Of a stretch of DNA of 64,000 bases, positions 7,539-14,389 are shown piece after piece (positions within the stretch are counted from its first letter, which is position 1; each line of letters opens with the position of its first letter). The position numbers and the translations under genes were made by a program. A model generated the notes under the pieces. It had not been told where the DNA came from. It ran no database searches and worked only from the letters and a program-made list of their open reading frames with translations. Origin of the DNA: JAEUJM01 sp964635055 (GTDB taxonomy: Bacteria > Actinomycetota > Acidimicrobiia > Acidimicrobiales > DATDAH01); assembly GCA_964635055.1 (NCBI GenBank), contig CAZWMT010000006.1, positions 1 to 64,000 on the forward strand, written 5' to 3'.

Positions 7539-7590
7539 CCCGGGCCTCGCCCCTGGCGCCGGGCCCCCCGGGGCCGAACAGGCCGTGCGC

Positions 7591-7596
7591 TAGCCT
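7591..7596 (+). promoter_or_regulatory. Leaderless-type -10 element of the methyltransferase
   Basis: TAGCCT fits TANNNT and ends six bases before the GTG at 7603, which has no convincing ribosome site. The start codon could be the transcript's first base. Confidence 0.4.
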
Positions 7597-7602
7597 CCTG
7601 CG

Positions 7603-8571
7603 GTGCTCACGCCACTGAAGCGGTACATCAAGCGCACCGCACGGCCGCTGATCGCGAGCGTCGCGCAGCAGGTCTGGGCGGAGAACGCCGACGAGACGGT
7701 GGGAGCGCACGTCGACAGCCGGTTGCACGACGCCCTCGCCGGCGAGGTGGTGCCCCTCGTCGACCAGCGGGTGGCGCGGGCGCCGATGTACACCGCCCGC
7801 AACGTCCCGATCGAGCCCGACGCCGACGACATCGCGGTGCCGATGGGGCGCCGCGAGCCCGGCGCCGGGCTCCCGATCCCGCCCCGCGAGATGTGGCAGA
7901 TCGACGTGCCCGACGACGCCGAGTACCTCGCCACGGGCCTCGAGCACCTCGGGCGGATGACCGACATCCTCGCCGTCAACGGCGCTCCGCGCGAGGCCTG
8001 GGGGCCCGTGCTCGAGATCGGGGTGGGCTCGGGACGTCTCCTGCGCCATCTCGAGGATCACGCCGCCCACCACGAGGTGTGGGGCGTCGACGTCGACGAG
8101 GCCGGCGTCAACTGGCTGAGCGAGAACCTGTCCCCACCGTTCCGGTTCGCACCCTGCTCGTCCGAGCCCCACCTGCCCTTCGACGACCGGTCGTTCGGGC
8201 TGGTCTACGCCGGATCCGTCTTCACCCACATCGCCGAGCTCATCGACGCGTGGGTGCTCGAGTTGCGCCGGGTCACCCGTCCCGGTGGGTGGTTGTTCAT
8301 CACCTTCCAGGACCAGCACTGGGTCGACCAGATCCGGGCCCTGGACGACGACCACTGGATCGGCCACCGCCTCGAGGCCGGCCGCCCCCTGGTGGACCGC
8401 CTCGGGGTCGACGCGTGGATGGTGTCGCTCGGGCGGGCCAACACGGGGGCCATGGTGCTGCACGACCGCGACTCCCTGGTGCGGCGCTGGGGTCGATTCT
8501 TCGAGGTCGTGGCCGTCGAGAGCGAGGCACGCTCGCTGCAGAGCGGCATCGTGTTGCGCCGTCACCCCTGA
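7603..8571 (+). CDS. Class I SAM-dependent methyltransferase
   Basis: This is a 322-residue protein with a Rossmann-type methyltransferase core in the second half. Motif I is LEIGVGSGRLL (about 137-147), an acidic residue follows in VWGVDVDEAG, and the post-I region has FGLVYAGSVFTHI, LRRVTRPGGWLFIT. The first 100 residues have no recognisable domain. It sits between two paralogous radical SAM proteins with gaps of about 60 bases. That spacing suggests the three act on the same substrate, although the methyl acceptor is unknown. The start is GTG 7603. Confidence 0.85.
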   Translation: MLTPLKRYIKRTARPLIASVAQQVWAENADETVGAHVDSRLHDALAGEVVPLVDQRVARAPMYTARNVPIEPDADDIAVPMGRREPGAGLPIPPREMWQIDVPDDAEYLATGLEHLGRMTDILAVNGAPREAWGPVLEIGVGSGRLLRHLEDHAAHHEVWGVDVDEAGVNWLSENLSPPFRFAPCSSEPHLPFDDRSFGLVYAGSVFTHIAELIDAWVLELRRVTRPGGWLFITFQDQHWVDQIRALDDDHWIGHRLEAGRPLVDRLGVDAWMVSLGRANTGAMVLHDRDSLVRRWGRFFEVVAVESEARSLQSGIVLRRHP

Positions 8572-8629
8572 CCGGACGGTCGACGGTCGGCGATGGCCTG
8601 CGTATCGTGAGCGCGGTGGAGGGCCCTAC

Positions 8630-10240
8630 ATGACGCGTGTTCGAGACATCCGCGTCCGGCTGCGGTCGGGGCGTCCCGGCCGGTCGGGGCAGGCGGGAAC
8701 AGGACCGGTCGCGGGCGCCGTCGCCGCTCCCGGGACGTCGTCGCCGCCGTACTCGGCGTGCTACGCGCCGTCGGTCCAGCTGTTCTTCCAGCCCAGCGGC
8801 GACGTGCGGGCGTGCTGCCACAACTTCAACCACTCGCTCGGCAACGTGGGCACCCAGCGCCTGCGCGACATCTGGGACGGCGCCGCCGCGGACGCGCTCC
8901 GCTCGGCCCTCGCCGCCGACGACTACTCGCTCGGGTGTCGTGGCTGCGAGAACCAGGTGCGCCTCGAGGGCCGTCCCGGCTCGGCGCCGGAGCGCTTCGA
9001 CCCGTGGGCCGGGCACCTGACGCCCGATCCCGCCTCACGGCGGTGGCCCCGGGTGATGGAGTTCAACCTCAGCAACGCCTGCAACCTCCAGTGCATCCAG
9101 TGCAACGGCGACCTGTCGTCGTCGATCCGCACCCATCGCGAGGGCCGAGCGCCTCTTCCCAAGGTGTACGACGACCAGTTCTTCGCCGACCTGGCCGAGT
9201 TCCTGCCGCACCTCGACCGGGTGCAGTTCGCCGGCGGGGAGCCCTTCCTCGCCTCGGAGAACTACCGGGTGTGGGACCTGATGGCCGAGGTCGCGCCCGG
9301 GTTGCCCACCACCGTGGTCACGAACGCCACGCAGTGGAACAAGCGGGTGCAGGACGTGCTCGAGCGGGTGCCCCTGGGGTTCTGCTTCTCGGTCGACGGC
9401 ATCACCAAGGCCACCTACGAGGCCATCCGGATCGACGCCGACTTCGACGAGGTGCTGGTCAACCTCGACCGCTTCTGCGCCTACGCGAGGGACGCCGGCA
9501 CCTCGGTGGCGATGAACCACTGCCTGATGGTGCAGAACTACCACGAGTTCGGCGACCTGCTCCTCTGGGCCGAGGAGCGGTCGATCCCCGTGAACGTGTC
9601 GGTGGTGCGCCAACCCGGGCACTGCAGCATCGCCCGCCTCTCCACCGAGGAGATGCAGGGGGTCCGGGCCTCGCTCGAGGCCCAGGACGCGTGGGTCCGC
9701 CCCCAGCTCGAGTTGAACGCGGCCATCTGGGACACCGAGTTGGCGAGGATCCGTCACTGGGCCGAGAGCGGCTCGGGCGAGGAGGGCCCCGACTCCGAGT
9801 TCGGCGGGTCGGCGTTCAACGTCATGTCGTTCTACCGGGCCGGGTCCGGGCCGTACGACGACCGGGCCGCGAAGGCCGAGCTGCTGGCCTTCGCCGAGGA
9901 CGGGGTGGTGCACGAGATCACCGTCGGCCCCGACGACCGGGTGCTGTCGTGCTCACCGGGCCTCCGCGACCTGCTGGGCGACGCGGCCATGGGCCTGGTG
10001 GGGGAGTCGGTCCACGGTCTGCCGGGCCTGTCCACGGCCCGGTTCGGCACCATGTTGCGCTACGACGTCCTGGCCGAGGACGACGACCGCATCGATGCCC
10101 AGGTCACCTACCGGCGGGCCGAGTTCCGCCTCACCACGGTGGCGATGCGCAACGAGAGCGGGTGGGCCGACGAGGCCAAGATCGTGATCGCCACCCGGCG
10201 GGTCGACGCGGCACCCGAGCCGGCCGACACCCCGGCCTGA
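8630..10240 (+). CDS. Radical SAM protein, paralogue of the 6021 gene, with PAS-like C-terminus
   Basis: The 536-residue protein repeats the architecture of the first radical SAM gene. It has a SPASM-like segment with Cys44, Cys62, Cys63, Cys103 and Cys106, then the cluster motif CNLQCIQC (Cys151, Cys155, Cys158), AGGEPFLA and SVDGITKATYEAIR. The stretch after each cluster, CNGD..S, is shared by both. Residues about 430-520 (DRVLSCSPGLRDLLG, then a strand-rich stretch) look like a PAS sensor domain. ATG 8630 follows GGAGGG at six bases; a long upstream extension of the frame through the methyltransferase gene was rejected. The pair may act successively or as a heterodimer. Confidence 0.83.
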   Translation: MTRVRDIRVRLRSGRPGRSGQAGTGPVAGAVAAPGTSSPPYSACYAPSVQLFFQPSGDVRACCHNFNHSLGNVGTQRLRDIWDGAAADALRSALAADDYSLGCRGCENQVRLEGRPGSAPERFDPWAGHLTPDPASRRWPRVMEFNLSNACNLQCIQCNGDLSSSIRTHREGRAPLPKVYDDQFFADLAEFLPHLDRVQFAGGEPFLASENYRVWDLMAEVAPGLPTTVVTNATQWNKRVQDVLERVPLGFCFSVDGITKATYEAIRIDADFDEVLVNLDRFCAYARDAGTSVAMNHCLMVQNYHEFGDLLLWAEERSIPVNVSVVRQPGHCSIARLSTEEMQGVRASLEAQDAWVRPQLELNAAIWDTELARIRHWAESGSGEEGPDSEFGGSAFNVMSFYRAGSGPYDDRAAKAELLAFAEDGVVHEITVGPDDRVLSCSPGLRDLLGDAAMGLVGESVHGLPGLSTARFGTMLRYDVLAEDDDRIDAQVTYRRAEFRLTTVAMRNESGWADEAKIVIATRRVDAAPEPADTPA

Positions 10241-10259
10241 CCGCAGGCCGTCCACCGGC

Positions 10260-10289
10260 TGGGCCCCGACCGGATGGGCCGTGGGCCCA
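10260..10289. terminator. Stem-loop between convergent genes
   Basis: TGGGCCC (10260-10266) pairs with GGGCCCA (10283-10289) around a 16-base loop in the 71-base gap between the converging radical SAM and PEP synthase genes. Confidence 0.4.
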
Positions 10290-10311
10290 CCGATCCCGCG
10301 CACCGGCCGGC

Positions 10312-12636
10312 TCAGTGGCGGGTGGCCTCCAGGAGGAGGCGGCGCTCGCTCGAGGCCAGCACCCGGCGGGTGGCGGCGGCCGCGTCGGGGGTGACCGACA
10401 CCGAGGTGATGCCGAAGCGCACCAGGTGCTCGGCGAAGGCGGGGTTGTTGGACGGCGCCTGCCCGCACAGCGAGCTGGTCAGGCCGTTGTCGCGGGCGGC
10501 GGTGATGATGGCTTCGATGGCGGCCAGCACCGCGGCGTCGGCGGCGTCGAACAGCTCGGCGCAGATCTCCGAGTCGCGGTCCACGCCGAGCACCAGCTGG
10601 GTGAGGTCGTTCGAGCCGATCGACACGCCGTCGATGCCCGCGGCGGCGTAGTCGGCGATGCGGTACACCACCGACGGCACCTCGGCCATCACCCAGCGGA
10701 GCAGTCCCCGCTGGTGGCCGAGGGGGCTGGCGTCGACCAGCTCGAGGCAGGCCTCGAGCTCCCACAGCGTGCGCACGAACGGGAGCATCAGGTGGAGGTT
10801 GGGCGTCTCCTCGCGCACCCGGGCCAGCACGTCGAGCTCCATGGCGAACACGTCGGGCTCGCGCACGTAGCGGTAGCAGCCGCGGTACCCGATCATCGGG
10901 TTGTTCTCCTCGGGCTCGAACTCGGCGCCGCCCTCGAGGCCACGGAACTCGTTGGTGCGGAAGTCCATGGCGCGGTACACGACCGGCCGGGGGGCGAAGG
11001 CCCGGGTCACCCGGGCCAGCGAGGTGGCCATGGCGTCCACGAAGTCCTGGCGGCGACCGTCGGCCAGCAGCTTCTTCGGGTGCATGCCGCCCAGGGCGTC
11101 GGTGATCATGAACTCCGCCCGCAGCAGCCCCACCCCGTCCACCGCCATCGCGGCCGCCTCCTCGGCCCGGTCGGCCATGGCCAGGTTCACGTACAGCCGG
11201 GTGGCCAGCGGCTCGTCGGGCCGAGGGGCGCTGAGCGCGGCGGCAGCGGCCGCGGGCACGATGCCGGCCGCCGGCGCGGCCTGGGTCAGGGCGGCGGTGG
11301 CGTCGCCGGCGCGCACCTCGCCCTTGGCCCCGTCGACGGTGATCAGCTCACCGTCGCGCAGCACGGTGGTGGCATTGCGGGCCCCGACGATCGCGGGTAC
11401 GCGCAGCTCGCGGCTCACGATGGCGGCGTGGCAGGTCATCCCCCCGCCGTCGGTCACCAGGCCCCCGGCCCGGCGCATGGTGGGCACCCAGTCGGGGTTG
11501 GTCATGGGGGCGACCAGGATCTCGCCGTCCTGCAGCAGGTGACCGTCCTTCACCGACGACAGCACGCGGGCCCGTCCCGCCGCGATGCCGGGCGCGGCGG
11601 CCAGCCCTCGGACGATCACACCCGAGCCGCCGGCGCCCACCGCGTCGCCCGCCGTGTCGCCGCTCGCGTCGTCGGAGAGCGTGGTGATGGGTCGGGACTG
11701 CACCAAGCGGATGTCGCCCGAGGGCGTCACCACCCACTCGGTGTCCTGGGGTGAGCCGTAGTGCTCCTCGACGGACCGGCCCAACCGCGCGATGGCCACC
11801 ACCTGGTCGTCGGTGAGCACCCGCCGCGTCCGCTCGTCGCCGGACAGGGTGACGGTCTGGTCGCGCCCGTCGGGCCCGCGCACGATCTTGTGGGTCTTGA
11901 TGCCGGTGTGGGCGTGGCGGACGTGCAGGGTGTCCTTGGCGACGAAGTAGCAGTCGGGCTCGACCTGGCCGCCCACCACCACCTCGCCCTGGCCCGGGGC
12001 GCCCTCGATCACCAGGGTGGAGCGGTCGCCGTCGGCCGGGTTGGCGGTGAACATCACCCCCGAGGCCACGGCCTCGGCCATCTCCTGCACCACCACCGCG
12101 ATCTGGGGCTCGTCGTCGAGGCGCTGGCCGGCCCGGTAGGCGAGCACCCGCGGGCTGAACGCCGAGGCCCAGCAGTCGACGATGGCCTCGACGAGGGCGT
12201 CGGCGCCGCTGATGTTGGTGAACGTCTCGTTCATCCCTGCGAACGACGTGCCGGCGGTGTCCTCGGCGGTGGCGGACGAGCGCACGGCCACCGCCACGTC
12301 GTCGCCGAGCCCGGCGTAGGCGCCGAGCACCTCGGGTCGCAGGGCGTCCGGGAGCCCGGCGCCGTGCACCAGGGCGCGGCAGCGCTCGGCCAGCGCGTCG
12401 AGCGCGTCGGGGTCGAGCCCGGCGGCGGTGCCGACCAGGTCGGCCAGCTCGCCCCGCACCCCGCCGGCGTCCATCGCGTCGAGGTAGGCGGCGGCGGTCA
12501 CCACGAAGCCCGGGGGCACCGGGAAACCGGCGGCCACCAACTCACCGAGGTTGGCGCCCTTGCCGCCGGCGAGCGGCACCGACGTGCGGTCGAGGTCGGC
12601 GAGCGACACGACGTGGGGGATCGACTCATCGGCCAT
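10312..12636 (-). CDS. ppsA: Phosphoenolpyruvate synthase (pyruvate, water dikinase)
   Basis: The 774-residue protein has the full domain order. An N-terminal ATP-grasp domain includes LAGGKGANLGELVAAGFPVP and VRSSATAEDTAGTSFAGM. A swivelling phosphohistidine domain follows with GGMTCHAAIVSRE, catalytic His403. The C-terminal PEP-binding barrel includes VGLLRAEFM, NPMIGYRG, SIGSNDLTQLVLGVDRD and SLCGQAPS. The enzyme makes PEP from pyruvate and ATP. ATG 12636 (MADESIPHVVSL) follows AGGAGG; the frame stays open upstream inside the site-2 protease gene, with which it overlaps by 11 bases. It is the last gene of a minus-strand arm with a universal stress protein, suggesting a stress or low-oxygen carbon-metabolism role. 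Confidence 0.93.
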   Translation of the reverse strand: MADESIPHVVSLADLDRTSVPLAGGKGANLGELVAAGFPVPPGFVVTAAAYLDAMDAGGVRGELADLVGTAAGLDPDALDALAERCRALVHGAGLPDALRPEVLGAYAGLGDDVAVAVRSSATAEDTAGTSFAGMNETFTNISGADALVEAIVDCWASAFSPRVLAYRAGQRLDDEPQIAVVVQEMAEAVASGVMFTANPADGDRSTLVIEGAPGQGEVVVGGQVEPDCYFVAKDTLHVRHAHTGIKTHKIVRGPDGRDQTVTLSGDERTRRVLTDDQVVAIARLGRSVEEHYGSPQDTEWVVTPSGDIRLVQSRPITTLSDDASGDTAGDAVGAGGSGVIVRGLAAAPGIAAGRARVLSSVKDGHLLQDGEILVAPMTNPDWVPTMRRAGGLVTDGGGMTCHAAIVSRELRVPAIVGARNATTVLRDGELITVDGAKGEVRAGDATAALTQAAPAAGIVPAAAAAALSAPRPDEPLATRLYVNLAMADRAEEAAAMAVDGVGLLRAEFMITDALGGMHPKKLLADGRRQDFVDAMATSLARVTRAFAPRPVVYRAMDFRTNEFRGLEGGAEFEPEENNPMIGYRGCYRYVREPDVFAMELDVLARVREETPNLHLMLPFVRTLWELEACLELVDASPLGHQRGLLRWVMAEVPSVVYRIADYAAAGIDGVSIGSNDLTQLVLGVDRDSEICAELFDAADAAVLAAIEAIITAARDNGLTSSLCGQAPSNNPAFAEHLVRFGITSVSVTPDAAAATRRVLASSERRLLLEATRH

Positions 12637-13795
12637 GGAAGTGCCTCCTGGGGTGCGGGGCGGGTGGGGGAGGTGGCGGGGGCAGTGGCTGCGCGGAGGG
12701 GGGCTCGGCCAGCAGGTGCTGGATGTCCTCGAGGTGCAACAGACCGACCACCTGGGTGCCCTGCACCACGGTGAGGGTGTGGTGCGGCGCGTGCTGCAGC
12801 AGGTCGAGCACCTCGTCGTCCACGGCATCATCGACCGACACCGCGGGTGGTGACGGGCCGAGCACGTCGCCCACACGCGCCGGGCCCGGGCTGGACCGCA
12901 GCCCGACTGCCGTGATCATCCCGCGGTAGTCGCCCTGGTGGACGACGGGGTAGATCCGCTGCGCGGTCTGCCGGAGCAGCGGGAGCACGTCGCCGACCGC
13001 GACATCGGCCGGCAGCACCACCGGCCCGGGGAGCATCAGGTCGCCCACCGTGCGGCCCGCGAGGCGCTGGTGCAGCACCGTCACGGCCTCCTCCGCCGAG
13101 GCGCCGAGGTAGATGAACGCGGCGATGAGGATCAGCCAGAGGTTGAACAGCACCCCGACCACAGCCAGCACCGCGGCCATGATGCGGCCGAGCCGCGCCG
13201 CCTGGTGGGTGGCCTGCTCCAGGTCGAGCCGAGTCTCCAGGAGCGATCGGAACACCCGACCGCCGTCGAGGGGGAACGCCGGCAGGAGGTTGAAGCCGCC
13301 GAGCAGCAGGTTGAACCAGAACAGCCGGGTGGGGAGGGGGCCGACCACGAGGGCGGCGGGGAGCAGCGGATCGCCCCGGGTGACGCTGACCGCCGCGGCC
13401 AGCACCGCCAGCCCGAGGCTGGCGAGCGGTCCCACCACGGCGATGGCGAACTCGTCGGCCGGCGTGTCGGGGAGGCGCTCCATCCGGCTCACCCCGCCGA
13501 TCGGGAGCAGGAGGATCTCGTCGACGGCCACACCCCGCCGCCGGGCCACGGCGCAGTGCGCCAGTTCGTGCACGAGCACGCACATGAACACCAGGACGAG
13601 CCACAGCACCGCCGCCGGTGCGCCACCCTCGACCTGACTCGAGGTGGCCAGGACCAGCGCGAGGAGGATCGCGAAGGTGACGTGCACCCGCACGTCGATC
13701 CCACCCACGTGGCCGAGCGACAGCGACCACCGCGACTTCTCGGGGACGGATCGCCGTCGGGGGGAGGCCCCCGAGGGGGCATCGGCGCTGGTCAT
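12626..13795 (-). CDS. Site-2 protease-family membrane metalloprotease with CBS domains
   Basis: This 389-residue protein has several membrane segments. It carries the zinc motif HELAH (His76, Glu77, His80) and the third ligand motif NLLPAFPLDGG near residue 175, both diagnostic of M50 site-2 proteases. Two CBS motifs follow (about 245-360), then a proline-rich tail. CBS domains typically sense adenine nucleotides. The family includes Mycobacterium tuberculosis Rv2625c, a member of the DosR dormancy set. ATG 13795 overlaps the stress-protein stop as ATGA, and the 3' end overlaps the PEP synthase start, so the three genes are probably one transcript. The substrate is unknown. Confidence 0.88.
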   Translation of the reverse strand: MTSADAPSGASPRRRSVPEKSRWSLSLGHVGGIDVRVHVTFAILLALVLATSSQVEGGAPAAVLWLVLVFMCVLVHELAHCAVARRRGVAVDEILLLPIGGVSRMERLPDTPADEFAIAVVGPLASLGLAVLAAAVSVTRGDPLLPAALVVGPLPTRLFWFNLLLGGFNLLPAFPLDGGRVFRSLLETRLDLEQATHQAARLGRIMAAVLAVVGVLFNLWLILIAAFIYLGASAEEAVTVLHQRLAGRTVGDLMLPGPVVLPADVAVGDVLPLLRQTAQRIYPVVHQGDYRGMITAVGLRSSPGPARVGDVLGPSPPAVSVDDAVDDEVLDLLQHAPHHTLTVVQGTQVVGLLHLEDIQHLLAEPPSAQPLPPPPPPPAPHPRRHFHGR

Positions 13796-14223
13796 GGCCG
13801 GCGGTGCACCAGCACCGGGCAGTGGGCGTGGCCGACCACGTGGCCGCTCACCGAGCCCAGCACGGCCCGCTGCAGCGCGGACCGCCCGTGGCTGCCCACC
13901 ACCACCAGGTCGGCAGGGAGCGCGGCGGCGAGCCGGCAGATGGTGGGGCCCGGCTCGCCGGCCTCGATGCGCACCTCCCCGGTGATGGCCAGTTCCTCCG
14001 CGAGGTCGAGGGCGTGTTGCTCGGCCACCCGGCGCTCGGCGGACAGCGCGGCGTCGTCGACCACGGGAGGGTCGAGCCGGGTGAGTGGGTCGTGGGCGCG
14101 GGCGTGGGGCGACACCACGGTGACCAGCTCCCACCGGTGGTCGAGACCGAGCAGGCCCGCAGCCCAACGCATCGCGTCGTCGCCGAGCGATGTGCCGTCC
14201 ACCGCCGCCAGGATCGTTGCCAC
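13792..14223 (-). CDS. Universal stress protein, UspA family
   Basis: The 143-residue protein is a single Usp domain. It starts MATILAAVDGTSLGDDA with the conserved Asp, and ends with the nucleotide-binding loop GSHGRSALQRAVLGSVSGHV, followed by CPVLVHRR. The loop matches the ATP-binding Usp subtype. The GTG start at 14223 follows AGGAG at about seven bases. It is the first gene of the minus-strand arm with the site-2 protease and PEP synthase, and is divergent from a P-type ATPase. The 166-base divergent gap holds a GGGAC/GTCCC inverted repeat. Confidence 0.9.
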   Translation of the reverse strand: MATILAAVDGTSLGDDAMRWAAGLLGLDHRWELVTVVSPHARAHDPLTRLDPPVVDDAALSAERRVAEQHALDLAEELAITGEVRIEAGEPGPTICRLAAALPADLVVVGSHGRSALQRAVLGSVSGHVVGHAHCPVLVHRRP

Positions 14224-14296
14224 GACGTCTCTCCTCTGGAGTGGCCCGGTGGCCGCCCCCTCCAGCGTGACTCAACCGCGCCCTGGCGCGACGGGC

Positions 14297-14314
14297 AAGG
14301 GGACAAGGTCCCTT
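14297..14314. promoter_or_regulatory. Inverted repeat resembling a DosR-type box
   Basis: AAGGGGACAAGGTCCCTT has AAGGG/CCCTT ends and GGGAC...GTCCC arms separated by three bases. The mycobacterial DosR consensus has GGGAC and GTCCC separated by four. It lies centrally in the divergent gap between the universal stress protein and P-type ATPase genes. Confidence 0.45.
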
Positions 14315-14389
14315 CGGTCGGGTCCCGTGACGCGAGTCGATGAAACGGGTCGATCGGCCCTGGCTCCGGGCCGCGTGGGCGGAGCGACA

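Noticed and set aside
12938..14389. Upstream extension of the P-type ATPase frame
   Set aside because: It runs antisense through the site-2 protease and stress-protein genes; ATG 14390 has a ribosome site and gives a normal N-terminus.
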